Shown: positions 26,692 through 35,449 of the stretch, one piece after another
Numbering within the stretch: position 1 is the first letter of the stretch
Layout: every line of letters begins with the position of its first letter
DNA from: an uncultured Acidobacteriia bacterium
GTDB lineage: Bacteria > Acidobacteriota > Terriglobia > Bryobacterales > Bryobacteraceae
Direction of reading: 5' to 3'
DNA length: 64,000 bases
Assembly (NCBI GenBank): GCA_903909435.1
Contig: CAIVVT010000255.1
Span: 62,001 to 126,000 of the forward strand
Notes under the pieces: generated by a model
Seen by the model: the letters and a program-made list of their open reading frames with translations, nothing else
Told to the model about the DNA's origin: nothing
The model's database searches: none
Position numbers and translations under genes: made by a program

Positions 26692-27858
26692 ATGAGATGT
26701 TCCGGATTCGACGCGACGACGGGTGCTTTTGTCGAGATTTCCGGGGCAACGGTCCTGGATGGCGTTGAAGAGCAGATTGGCGCACCGCCCGCCCAGGGGA
26801 CGTTCCTCGCACCCGGGTTCATCGACATTCAGGTGAACGGTTACGCCGGTGCCGACTTCTGCGATCCCACGACCCCGCTGGCAGCCATCGAGTATGCCAT
26901 CGAGGTGATTCTGAGCACCGGCGTTACCCGGTTCTTCCCCACGGTGATCACAAATAGCCCAGACCAGATTCTAGGCGCCCTGAGAAACATCGTAAAGGCC
27001 CGCAGAGAGCTTCCGCATGGACGTGCCATGGAGGCTATCCACGTCGAAGGCCCCCACATTTCGCCCTATGACGGGCCGCGCGGCGCGCATCCCAAAGCGT
27101 GGGTGCGCCCCCCCTCGATCGACGAATTCGAGCGCTGGCAGGAAGCTGCGGAGGGCAACGTAAGGCTGGTCACCTTGTCGGCTGAGTGGCCGGAAGCGCC
27201 TGCCTATATTGAGCATCTGGTCAGCCAGGGCGTAGTCGTCGCCATCGGGCACCAGCAGCCGAGTCATCAGCAGATTGAACTGGCCGTGCGCGCCGGAGCG
27301 ACACTCTCTACGCACCTCGGCAACGGTGTGCACAAGGACCTGCCTCGCCATCCCAACTACCTCTGGCAGCAGCTCGCGCAGGACCGTCTTGCGGCCTCCT
27401 TGATAGCTGACGGAGTGCATCTGGGCCAGGACTTCCTAGACGTCGCGGTACGCGCCAAGGGCGTCGAGCGGGCCGTTCTGATCACGGATGCGGCCATGCC
27501 CACCGGCTGCGCTCCAGGCGACTACAAACTGGGTGAGGTGGAGGTTACGCTGCACGCCGCCACGCCCGAGCGGGCCGCACGGATTACTTTGCGCCACGAG
27601 GACCGTTTGGCGGCCAGTGCGCTGGCATTCCCGCAAGGCATCGAGAACCTGATGCGCCTGGCGCACTTGAGTCTACGGGACGCGATCACCATGGCCACCC
27701 GCAACCCGGCACGCGTGGGCCGGATTTCGGGGCGGCAGCGCGGGCTGCAGCCCGGAGAGCGGGCCGATGTCGTCGAGTTCAATTTCGATCCGGCAGCGAA
27801 GACAATCGGCGTGGTGCGGACCTGGCTCGACGGTGAACTGGTTTTCGCCCGGGCCTAG
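26692..27858 (+). CDS. nagA: N-acetylglucosamine-6-phosphate deacetylase
   Basis: A 388-residue amidohydrolase that removes acetate from GlcNAc-6-phosphate in amino-sugar catabolism or cell-wall recycling. Motifs in order are APGFIDIQVNGY, the metal-site HVEGPHISP, VAIGHQQP, STHLGNGVH, LIADGVHLG and the catalytic aspartate in LITDAAMPTG. GGAGG lies 4-5 nt before the ATG; 11 codons of upstream open frame are ignored. No nagB or transporter is next to it. It converges with the DUF6599-like gene, with a 4-bp overlap of the two stops. Confidence 0.93.
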   Translation: MRCSGFDATTGAFVEISGATVLDGVEEQIGAPPAQGTFLAPGFIDIQVNGYAGADFCDPTTPLAAIEYAIEVILSTGVTRFFPTVITNSPDQILGALRNIVKARRELPHGRAMEAIHVEGPHISPYDGPRGAHPKAWVRPPSIDEFERWQEAAEGNVRLVTLSAEWPEAPAYIEHLVSQGVVVAIGHQQPSHQQIELAVRAGATLSTHLGNGVHKDLPRHPNYLWQQLAQDRLAASLIADGVHLGQDFLDVAVRAKGVERAVLITDAAMPTGCAPGDYKLGEVEVTLHAATPERAARITLRHEDRLAASALAFPQGIENLMRLAHLSLRDAITMATRNPARVGRISGRQRGLQPGERADVVEFNFDPAAKTIGVVRTWLDGELVFARA

Positions 27859-28679
27859 TTGAAACCGGCCGCGAACGCGCCTGCCAGTTTCGCAGGATCG
27901 GCCCCCTCGGTCGCACCGACAAAGCCGCCGACACGGACGCCTTTGCGGAACAGGCAGAACTTGCCAAGCAGCCGGTCCTCGCCGGTATAAGCCTCGTCGC
28001 CGGCCTGAGCCGTGCCTGCGGGTGCGAAGCGCGCCTTCAGCTTGTCGAACAGCGCTTTAGCGGCTTCCGGCGAGGCCTCGGTGACGAAAAATAGGCGGCC
28101 GTTCCCGTACCCGCCGAGGTAGCCCTTCTTCAGCATTCTCAACCCGAGCACGCTCTGCGGGATCAGGCGGGGACTACCCGCTTCCAAGCCCTGCTTCGGA
28201 AAGAAACTCAGTTCCTTAGGCGCAGCGACCGAACCGGGCACCCGCGGTTCCATGCCCTTGGCGATAGTCTCAAGGGCCGCGGCGTGGTCGCCCTGCGGTT
28301 CCATACTCACTTCGACGAAGTACTTTCCTTTGACGAAGATCGCCTTGGCTGGGGTCACCTGGCCAGCGGCTCCGAGATTCACGCGCGGCAGTCTGGCATC
28401 CACGTTCGAGGTGAACATTCCATAGGCCATTTCCTCGTCCTGGAACTCGCTCACGTCCAGGATCAGCGACACCGCGCCCTGCTTGCAGGTCACGCCGCGC
28501 ATGAGCACGAAGTTGTAAAGGAAATAGCCCTCCGAGTTGCCGTCCATGTAATTGTACAGGGTTTCGGTATTGAACTCGCGGGCCTCGCCCTCCTGCTTGA
28601 ACCCTGGCGCTATTGCGCAATCGGGCGCCTGCGCGGCGGCCAGTCCGGCGAACAGCAGAATTCCGGCAATCAGATTCAT
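27855..28679 (-). CDS. Secreted protein, DUF6599-like
   Basis: A 274-residue protein with a signal peptide (MNLIAGILLFAGLAAAQ). The sequence REFNTETLYNYMDGNSEGYFL recalls the DUF6599 family, whose members have a tyrosine/asparagine-rich motif at this place; this is from memory and unverified. Two cysteines (PDCAIAPG, VTCKQGAV) might pair. GGGAG lies 5 nt before the ATG at 28679. The function is unknown; it probably sits in the periplasm or outer surface. Confidence 0.7.
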   Translation of the reverse strand: MNLIAGILLFAGLAAAQAPDCAIAPGFKQEGEAREFNTETLYNYMDGNSEGYFLYNFVLMRGVTCKQGAVSLILDVSEFQDEEMAYGMFTSNVDARLPRVNLGAAGQVTPAKAIFVKGKYFVEVSMEPQGDHAAALETIAKGMEPRVPGSVAAPKELSFFPKQGLEAGSPRLIPQSVLGLRMLKKGYLGGYGNGRLFFVTEASPEAAKALFDKLKARFAPAGTAQAGDEAYTGEDRLLGKFCLFRKGVRVGGFVGATEGADPAKLAGAFAAGFN

Positions 28680-28780
28680 TGAAACTCCCGACACCATTGT
28701 CCGACAGTTGCCTGGCCGCTGTTTTTGTCTCGTAGCGTGACGCTCGCCAGACGGCGTAGGGATGGCGTATAGACTTCTTG

Positions 28781-28817
28781 GCGGGGGAGCCGTTTCAGCC
28801 GGAATCGGCTCCCCCGC
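28781..28817. repeat. Perfect 12-bp GC hairpin (REP-like or terminator)
   Basis: GCGGGGGAGCCG (28781-28792) pairs exactly with CGGCTCCCCCGC (28806-28817) around a 13-nt loop. It is downstream of the aldo/keto reductase gene on the minus strand but has no U-tract. Either a terminator that does not need one, or a REP unit. Confidence 0.55.
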
Positions 28818-28924
28818 TAGAAGTACCTCCGTGCTCCATAGCACCTAGATGACTATTTTAGACTCTTAAAGTCTGAATTCAAGAGGCGCACTCAAGAAGA
28901 ATGCGCCAAAGACCAGATCAGAGG

Positions 28925-30061
28925 TTAAGCGAACAGTTCCTGAGCGCGCGAAACGCGCTCGAAGACCTTTACGCCGTTCGGGCATTTCACGGTGCAGTCG
29001 CTGCAGTCGCCGCAGCGTACCGCCTGGTGGTCGTCGTTCAACTGCTTCCAGTTCTCGCGGCCGAGCGCAAACTCGCCGTAGCCCTCGGCATAGCTCACGT
29101 AACGAATGATGTCGTGTACCGGAAGTCCCTTAGAACATTGGCCTTCGCAGCCGCCGCACATCGAGCAATAGAGCGGACGGATGCGTTCCAGATGCGCCGC
29201 CAGAATCTTCGCGTCGTCTTCCTTCCAACCGGAGGAGACCGCCTTGAAGTTCTCGTCCAACTGATCCAAATCGGTTGTGCCCGGGATCGAAGTGTGGACA
29301 AACTTGTTGCGTACGGCCCACTTCAGGGCGGTCGGCAGAGCCGTGTCCTTCTTCAACCGGTCATAGAGTGACGAGCCCGGCTTGTTCTGGCGGAAGCCGC
29401 CGGCCATCACCTTCATCGCCACCACGCCGAGGCCCGCGTTCGACGCCTGCGCCAGCAGCGTGTCCATTTCGGGGGCCATCGTGAAGTTGTAGGACGACAG
29501 GATCACGTCGGTCCGCTTCTTCTCGATCAGCCACGGGATCATGAACGAGTGGCCGCCGTGGAAACTGACGCCCTTGAAGCGCACTTTGCCCTGCTTCACG
29601 GCTTCGTCCTGCGCGTCGAAACACTCGTCGGGGATATCCGCAGCCTTCTCGCGCGAATGGAGATGCCAGATGTCGATGTAGTCCGTGCCCAATTCCTTGA
29701 GCGACGTGTCCAGATTCGCCATCATGTCCTTGGCGCTATGACTAGGGGTCTTCGTGACCAGAACAATCTTCTTGCGGACGTCTTTCAGCGCTGCACCGAC
29801 CATCCGCTCGTTGTTGCCGTTCTGGTAACCCCGGGCCGTGTCGAAGTAGTTGATTCCGGAATCGACAGCCGCCTGGATCACGGCCGGATCCGACGTCGTC
29901 ATGCATCCGAAGCCCAGCACCGTGACCTTGAGTCCGGTCTTGCCGAGCGTTCGCATCGGCATTTCCAAGTTCTTAGTGGCAGGTGCGGCGGAGGCCACCT
30001 GCAGGCCGATTCCAGTGGTTATGGCCGATGTGAGAAAATTGCGTCGAGTAGCGTTAGACAT
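28925..30061 (-). CDS. Tat-exported aldo/keto reductase with C-terminal 4Fe-4S motifs
   Basis: A 378-residue protein. It starts with a twin-arginine signal (TRRNFLTSAITTGIG). The aldo/keto reductase barrel keeps the tetrad: D and Y in NYFDTARGYQ, K in LVTKTPS and H in IWHLHS. The C-terminal 80 residues carry two cysteine clusters, CSMCGGCEGQCSKG and CGDCSDCTVKCPNG, that look like ferredoxin-type 4Fe-4S sites. AAGGAG lies 7 nt before the ATG. It is divergently arranged with a DUF362 gene, 58 bp apart, suggesting shared control. The substrate is unknown. Confidence 0.92.
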   Translation of the reverse strand: MSNATRRNFLTSAITTGIGLQVASAAPATKNLEMPMRTLGKTGLKVTVLGFGCMTTSDPAVIQAAVDSGINYFDTARGYQNGNNERMVGAALKDVRKKIVLVTKTPSHSAKDMMANLDTSLKELGTDYIDIWHLHSREKAADIPDECFDAQDEAVKQGKVRFKGVSFHGGHSFMIPWLIEKKRTDVILSSYNFTMAPEMDTLLAQASNAGLGVVAMKVMAGGFRQNKPGSSLYDRLKKDTALPTALKWAVRNKFVHTSIPGTTDLDQLDENFKAVSSGWKEDDAKILAAHLERIRPLYCSMCGGCEGQCSKGLPVHDIIRYVSYAEGYGEFALGRENWKQLNDDHQAVRCGDCSDCTVKCPNGVKVFERVSRAQELFA

Positions 30062-30119
30062 CCAGTTTCTCCTTTACAGAGTTTGCGCTCTCTAAATACT
30101 ATATGATCTAGGAAGGTTT

Positions 30120-31190
30120 ATGGAACACCATTTTTCGCGCCGCGATCTTTTCCAGACCTCTGTGGGTCTTTACCTGGCGACACGCGCCAAATTGAGCGCC
30201 GCTCCCGCGACGGAATCCGTTCCGTCCGCGAGTGCTTCGCCGAAGTCGGTGGTAGGACTCGTGCGCGGCGAGAACAGGACGGCTAACATCAAGGCAGCCT
30301 TGGAGTTAATTGACGCTGACGTCCGGCGTAAGCTGGTCGGCAAGAAGTCGGTGATCATCAAGCCGAATCTGGTTTCCACGAACCGCCAACTGGCGGCGAC
30401 GCACGCCGACGCGCTGCGCGGGATCATCGACTATCTCGGACCCCGCTGGAAGGGGCCGATTTACATTGCGGAAAGTTCCGCCGGCGAGACCTTCGACGGC
30501 TACAAGAGCTTCAAGTACGACGAAGTGGTGCGCGATTTCAAGAGCCGCGAAATCAAGATGGTGGACCTGAACGAGGAGGCCCAGTACGAGACGGTCCAAC
30601 TGCTCGACGGCGATCTGCACATTCAAAGTTGCCGTCTGGCCAAGCGCCTGTGCGATCCCGACGCGTTCGTGATCTCGGCGGGAGTTTTGAAGACGCACAA
30701 CGTGCTGATCGCAACGCTGAACGTCAAGAACCTGTGCCTGGGTGCACCGCTGCATAGCCGCCGCAAGGAAAAGCCCTTCAACGACAAGCGAATCTATCAC
30801 GGCGGCGTCCGCCAGACGCACTATGACGTGATGGTGACCGCGCAGAAACTGGCTCCGGCCTGGGGCTTGGGCGTGCTCGACGGTTTCGAAGGCATGGAAG
30901 GCGCCGGCCCGTCGCAGGGCACCCCGGTGAACCAGAAGATCGCCATCGCCTCCACCGACTACATCGCCGCCGACCGCATCGGCACCGAATGCATGGGCAT
31001 CAACCCCGACTGGATGGGCTACCTGCAGTATTGCGAGAAAGCCGGCGTTGGCAATTTCAAGCGCGAGATGATCGATCTGCGCGGTGAAAGCGTCGATAAG
31101 CTGAAGGTGAAATACCGCCTGCACAACGACATCGACCAGGAACTGCAGTGGATGGGTCCGTTGACCGACCTGCCGCCGAAGTTGGGCTAG
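30120..31190 (+). CDS. DUF362-domain protein with Tat-like signal
   Basis: A 356-residue protein with SRRDLFQTSVGLYLA near its start, a twin-arginine-type signal. The DUF362 domain (about 45-330) shows KKSVIIKPNLVSTNR, YIAESSAGETFDGYKSF, ISAGVLKTHNVLIATLNVKN and ADRIGTECMGINP. Some DUF362 proteins carry ferredoxin cysteines; here I see none in a cluster, so this is the iron-sulfur-free kind. It is probably co-regulated with the divergent reductase and ends at a clear terminator. Function unknown. Confidence 0.88.
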   Translation: MEHHFSRRDLFQTSVGLYLATRAKLSAAPATESVPSASASPKSVVGLVRGENRTANIKAALELIDADVRRKLVGKKSVIIKPNLVSTNRQLAATHADALRGIIDYLGPRWKGPIYIAESSAGETFDGYKSFKYDEVVRDFKSREIKMVDLNEEAQYETVQLLDGDLHIQSCRLAKRLCDPDAFVISAGVLKTHNVLIATLNVKNLCLGAPLHSRRKEKPFNDKRIYHGGVRQTHYDVMVTAQKLAPAWGLGVLDGFEGMEGAGPSQGTPVNQKIAIASTDYIAADRIGTECMGINPDWMGYLQYCEKAGVGNFKREMIDLRGESVDKLKVKYRLHNDIDQELQWMGPLTDLPPKLG

Positions 31191-31229
31191 TTCCCGGCGT
31201 TTCGAAGATCACATTGCAGCCAAAAGGAT

Positions 31230-31264
31230 GCGCGGTTCCCGGGTGGGAGCCGCGCGCTTTTTTT
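31230..31264 (+). terminator. Rho-independent terminator after the DUF362 gene
   Basis: GCGCGGTTCCC (31230-31240) pairs with GGGAGCCGCGC (31245-31255) with one G-U pair and a GGGT loop, followed by a seven-T run at 31258-31264. Confidence 0.9.
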
Positions 31265-31965
31265 GGCACTGCGGCATCCTCTCACCAGCACGGCGCCACG
31301 AACGGGAGCGAAGCTTCAGCTCCGCTGGAAAGCTCTAGCTCTTCACCTGCGCTGCCGGCCGAGGTTGCGTCTCCCGAGCCGTCACATGCCGGCGTCTGCG
31401 GTCGGTCCTTCAGTTTGAGAGAACCAATCACTAAATTTGGCGGCGAGTTTGTCGATATGTAGACGGGGGCGGGGCTTCCGCGCCGCAAGGCGAATGGCAT
31501 CGACTCCGAATTGACCCGACACGTCGGGGCAGGAGAACCGATTGCGCATGAACGGCGTGATTCGAGTGCAGCCCTGGAGGGGGTACCACGGGCGACTGGA
31601 GGTCGCCCGTGGTAGCGGAGGTTCGGGTGAGGACGGCACTTTGCGAGGAATGCTGGACGCCTTGAAGCTGGTGTGCGCGGTCCAGCCAGACCGGCAACCG
31701 GCGTGGGGACATCTGACAATGGCTATCTTTGGGGCAGCGGATTCGCCAGTCTGTCTGGACGGGCATTCGCGCGCTGCAAGCCGGGAACAGGCCTGGTACC
31801 CTTTCTGAAAGCTGCGGAGAGGCTTGGAGGGTTACAGGATGATGTCTGCAGAATGACTGTGTTTCGTACTTGCTCCCGGCTGCCTGCCCGATCGGCGCCG
31901 AGCCCCGGGGCACCCGTCCCCGTATACTGATAAGAGCAGGTTCCGAGAGCCGCTCTTTCTCACTC
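31265..31965. other. 700-bp gap without a convincing gene
   Basis: Frames exist on both strands (up to 253 codons on the minus strand at 31431-32192) but none has signals or family features, and several overlap the lipoprotein gene. It contains a perfect REP-like palindrome at 31584-31614. The base composition and lack of conserved features suggest non-coding DNA or decayed gene remains. Confidence 0.5.
31584..31614. repeat. Perfect 13-bp REP-like palindrome
   Basis: TACCACGGGCGAC (31584-31596), loop TGGAG, GTCGCCCGTGGTA (31602-31614). No T-run on either side and no gene end nearby, so it is more likely a repeat unit than a terminator. Confidence 0.7.
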
Positions 31966-33174
31966 ATGCGCATTTCCCCTGAAGTTCCTTTCTTTCGACA
32001 CCAGATTCGTGCAACTGCTTGTGCGGCCGTTCTGGCCTTCACCTTGGTGGCCCAAGGCTGTGCCCCGCGCGCCGTCGAAACCCGACCCCAGGCGGCGCGT
32101 CCGGCAGCTAGCTCGGATTGGGACGACACGGCCCGATTTCTTAGCGGCATGCCAGGGCGACCGGACGGCCCATTCCATGCGCTTGAGGACACGGCGCCAT
32201 GGAAGGCCTACGCGGCTGAATTCGACTCAAACTGGAACCAACTCCAAAACGACCAGATGAAGCCGGTTGACGCCTTCCAGAAGCGCGAGCTCGGCCCGAT
32301 TCAGCACACCGGTCAATACGTCTTCTACCCCTTCAGCGGCCCGGACGTGCTGTACCTGACGCACTTCTTCCCTACCGGGAAAGTTATGGTCATGGCGGGC
32401 CTGGAGCCGGTCGGCAGCCTGCGCGTCACGCAACGTTACAACGCCAAGACTCTGGACCGCGAGTTGAACGGATGGAAGCAGTCCGTCTCCTCGATCTTTG
32501 AACGGAGCTTCTTCGTGACCAGCGAGATGGACAGCGAATTCCGGGGCCGTGTGGCCGACGGGTTGCTGCCCATGATCCTGCTGCTGCTGGAGCGGAGCGG
32601 GGATTCGATAGAGCAAGTGGACTACGGGCAACTCTCCGCCAACGGCAAGTTCGGTCCCGAAGAGCAGACCAATCCGCCCACCCGGAAGCACAAGGCGGTT
32701 AGAATTCGCTTCCATGGCGTCAGCGATTCGACCAGGCGCACGTTGTACTATTTCTCAACCGACCTCGGTCCGGCGTTTGAGAAGAATCCGTCCTTTGCGC
32801 GCTTTCTGGACAGCCTCGGCACGCCGGATACGATGGTCAAGTCCGCACAATTCCTGTTGCACTGGAGGATGTGCAGCGGAGTGCGCCACTACATCCTGGC
32901 CAAGAGCAACCTGATCCTGCAGGACGACACGGGCGTCCCTTACAGCTACTTCCAGAATGCCGCCTGGCAAGTTCAGCTCTACGGTGAATATAGTGCGCCC
33001 ATAAAGCCTTTCAAGCGTTTGTATCAAAAGGACTTAGCCCAGGCCTTCAAGGATGGCTCGAAGGTCCGGCCGCTCGGCTTTTCGCTCGGTTACGGCGCCG
33101 GCCGCCGTCCATCCAGCCTGATCCTGGCCGTACGCGCCCAGGCGCCGGATCGCTCCAGCGACGGCAGCCACTGA
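31966..33174 (+). CDS. Putative lipoprotein of unknown function
   Basis: A 402-residue protein I do not recognise. A signal segment with a possible lipobox (FTLVAQGC, C near residue 28) suggests an outer- or inner-membrane lipoprotein. The rest is mixed alpha/beta with FYPFSGPDVLYLTHFFPTGK, VDYGQLSANG and HYILAKSNLILQDDTGVPYSYFQ; the last looks like an enzyme-like or transferase-like strand-turn but no known motif fits. The ATG at 31966 lacks a strong ribosome binding site. It converges with the UvrC-like gene 16 bp away. Confidence 0.7.
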   Translation: MRISPEVPFFRHQIRATACAAVLAFTLVAQGCAPRAVETRPQAARPAASSDWDDTARFLSGMPGRPDGPFHALEDTAPWKAYAAEFDSNWNQLQNDQMKPVDAFQKRELGPIQHTGQYVFYPFSGPDVLYLTHFFPTGKVMVMAGLEPVGSLRVTQRYNAKTLDRELNGWKQSVSSIFERSFFVTSEMDSEFRGRVADGLLPMILLLLERSGDSIEQVDYGQLSANGKFGPEEQTNPPTRKHKAVRIRFHGVSDSTRRTLYYFSTDLGPAFEKNPSFARFLDSLGTPDTMVKSAQFLLHWRMCSGVRHYILAKSNLILQDDTGVPYSYFQNAAWQVQLYGEYSAPIKPFKRLYQKDLAQAFKDGSKVRPLGFSLGYGAGRRPSSLILAVRAQAPDRSSDGSH

Positions 33175-33190
33175 AGTTCGGGCGCCTCCC

Positions 33191-34321
33191 TCAAAACGGC
33201 AGAGACTGCTGGCTCTGCGCCACATGGCTGATGGCCCGGACCACGCGGCGATAGGGCATTTCATCTAGCGCCGGGAACGGGACCCACTCGCCGTCGCGCG
33301 AGGAAGAGTAGTACCAGCGGCCTAGCAGTGCGATGTGCTCCTGCCGCTCGCGCAAACTGACACGGGGAACGTTCAGCCCGCCTGCCAGTTCCCTGAGCCG
33401 CCGGTCGAGCGGAACCATGTCGCCCCCTTGCAGCAGGCCGAAGGGCACCTCCGGTAGCCAGACGCCGTGGTTGAGAAACCGCAAAGCCACGGTGGCGGGA
33501 TCGGCCGACGGCAGGACGGCCACTCCGCATAGCCGGTCCAAACTGGTCGCCAATTCGTCGCGCAACCGCAGCACCTGCTCGACGCGCTGATAGCGTTCGT
33601 GTTGGCGGCGGGCGTCCTCGAAGCGCAGTTCCTCGCTGAAATGGTCGCGCGCACTGGCGATGGAATGGAGTTGCGACTCGCCGTCGCTCGCCAGAAACTC
33701 CACGAGCCGCTGCACCTCGCTGCGGTACTCTTCCACGCCGACTACCTGCTGGCAGGGCCGCAGGCAGCGCATCATCTCGCCATAGATGCAGCCCGGGTGC
33801 TCGGGGGCGGGGTCCAGATCCTCCTGGCAGCGCCTGACCTGGAACAGATCCAGCACTTCCTGCTCAAATCGCTCGGCCGCCGCGCGCGTGCGAAACGGTC
33901 CGAATTGAAAGGCGCCGGTGACGCTCAGGCGATTCGTGACGGTGGTGCGCGGGAACTGATTGCCCAACAGAACCTTCACGAAGGGCGGTGGACGCAGGTG
34001 GACCATGCGTTCGTACTCCGTGGGAAAATGGCCGCGGGCCAACTCATAAAACAGCAGGCTCGCCTCAAGCTTGGAGGCCGTCGGAGCGTATTCGATGCGG
34101 CCCGCGATCGAATGCAGGTTGAGCCGGCGGGAAGCGGCACCGTCCACGCCCAGCAGTCGGCGCAGGCGCCGGCGCAGGAAACTGGTCTTCGACAGATATG
34201 GACGCGCCGGATGCTCGCTCGGCTTAGGCCAGACGAGAAACACGGCCGGAACATCGGGTACTGCCGCCAAACAATCGTCCAGCGGGCGGGCGGCCTCAAA
34301 GTCGAACGAGATCAGATCCAC
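33191..34321 (-). CDS. UvrC N-terminal-like protein with degenerate GIY-YIG nuclease
   Basis: A 376-residue protein aligning by eye with the first half of UvrC. The pieces are AVFLVW and YLSKTSFLRRRLRRLL (GIY-YIG, with the GVY and IYVGK parts changed), KLEASLLFYELARGHFPTEYE with the conserved glutamate, and LRPPPFVKVLL...FPRTTVTNR. A cysteine patch CQEDLDPAPEHPGCIYGEMMRC resembles the UvrC Fe-S site. FEDARRQHERYQRVEQVLRLR looks like a UVR motif. The RNase H-like and HhH parts of UvrC are missing. It could be a Cho-like or accessory nuclease or a non-catalytic UvrB partner. The start is GTG at 34321. It follows the TIM-barrel gene by 26 bp. Confidence 0.8.
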   Translation of the reverse strand: MDLISFDFEAARPLDDCLAAVPDVPAVFLVWPKPSEHPARPYLSKTSFLRRRLRRLLGVDGAASRRLNLHSIAGRIEYAPTASKLEASLLFYELARGHFPTEYERMVHLRPPPFVKVLLGNQFPRTTVTNRLSVTGAFQFGPFRTRAAAERFEQEVLDLFQVRRCQEDLDPAPEHPGCIYGEMMRCLRPCQQVVGVEEYRSEVQRLVEFLASDGESQLHSIASARDHFSEELRFEDARRQHERYQRVEQVLRLRDELATSLDRLCGVAVLPSADPATVALRFLNHGVWLPEVPFGLLQGGDMVPLDRRLRELAGGLNVPRVSLRERQEHIALLGRWYYSSSRDGEWVPFPALDEMPYRRVVRAISHVAQSQQSLPF

Positions 34322-34347
34322 GGACTACACCCCAAAGCGTCTCGGCC

Positions 34348-35424
34348 CTACGCCCGAACTCCCAGCTTCAGTGTCTCGCGGCAGTACTTCAGACTCCGCT
34401 CCAGATCGAGTTGCTGCTGTTCGCGCAGGGCGGCCGTCAGCGACTCCGGTTTCTGCCCGGTCCCTGCGATCACCATGGCGCCCAGGTATGGGCGTCCCTG
34501 CTTCACCAGCGAGAGGAAACGGGCGAAATCAGGGGCAGGCAGGTTGCGGAATCCGTTCCACCACGTGTCTTCGAGGAACGGTAGCATCTGCGGAGGCCGC
34601 CCGGTGATGACCTCCAGCAGGATGCTCTTGCCCGGGCAAAGCCGCCCATACAGCTCAACAACTTCCGGCAGTTTCACCGAGCCGTCGCCCATCGCCACCC
34701 ATTGGAAGGCCGCGCCGCGGGGATGTTCGAAAAGCGCAGAGTCGCGGAAGTGGCTGGTCTCGATGTACGGCGCGAGCAGCTCCAGCGCGAGCGCCGGATC
34801 CTCCATGACCCACATCGGGTTCCCGCTGTCAAAATTCACGCCCACCAGGTCCGCACCTGCCGCCACGATTAACTGGCGCAATTCGCGCGCAGTCAGATCG
34901 CCGTGGTTCTCTATGGCGACCTTCACTCCCAGGTCCAGCATGCGGGCCCGAGCGGTACGCAGAGCCTTGAGCGTGCTCTCGATGTGAGCCTCGATGGGCA
35001 GTTTGGCGTGGCGATCGGTCGGCGCCCCAATGAAAACCCGGAGGTACTTCAGTCCCAGCTCATTCACCACTGTGGCGTTGCGAGCCACGTACTGGGCCGG
35101 AGACCCGTTGCCAGGATTCCACGCCGGCGTGGTCGGGCAGATGCAGCCCGCACCCACACTGAGTTCAATGCCCTTCTCCGCGGCGTAGTCCCGAACCTTG
35201 TGCAGATGATCGGGCTCCACGCTTTCAAAGTCATTTGGAATGGTCAGTTGCAGCGCGTCGAGTTGGAGCGATACCGCGTAGTCGATATGCTTTAGCGCCT
35301 GCCAGCGCAGGTCGCGGACGGAGTACGCATCGTAGCCCAACCGCACTTTGGCCAGCTTATCGGGGACTGCCGATTGCCAGCCCGGAAGCGCCGCTGCGCC
35401 AACCAGAAACTCGCGTCGTCTCAT
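34348..35424 (-). CDS. Xylose isomerase-like TIM-barrel protein (sugar phosphate isomerase/epimerase) with Tat-like signal
   Basis: A 358-residue protein of the AP-endonuclease-2/xylose-isomerase-like barrel family. The N-terminus MRRREFLVGAAALPG is a twin-arginine signal. Metal-site candidates are VAIENHGDLT, VNFDSGNP, SHFRDS and LLEVITG. Relatives act as sugar isomerases, epimerases or related; the substrate is not predictable. The start at 35424 has only a weak GGCGGG upstream. It lies 25 bp after the hybrid kinase and 26 bp before the UvrC-like gene on the same strand, so the three may form an operon. Confidence 0.85.
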   Translation of the reverse strand: MRRREFLVGAAALPGWQSAVPDKLAKVRLGYDAYSVRDLRWQALKHIDYAVSLQLDALQLTIPNDFESVEPDHLHKVRDYAAEKGIELSVGAGCICPTTPAWNPGNGSPAQYVARNATVVNELGLKYLRVFIGAPTDRHAKLPIEAHIESTLKALRTARARMLDLGVKVAIENHGDLTARELRQLIVAAGADLVGVNFDSGNPMWVMEDPALALELLAPYIETSHFRDSALFEHPRGAAFQWVAMGDGSVKLPEVVELYGRLCPGKSILLEVITGRPPQMLPFLEDTWWNGFRNLPAPDFARFLSLVKQGRPYLGAMVIAGTGQKPESLTAALREQQQLDLERSLKYCRETLKLGVRA

Positions 35425-35449
35425 CCCGCCATTGTACTGAGTCGCCGGG

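Noticed and set aside
31431-32192. A 253-codon minus-strand frame
   Set aside because: It overlaps the lipoprotein gene, contains no signal, fold or motif, and has a composition typical of shadow frames.
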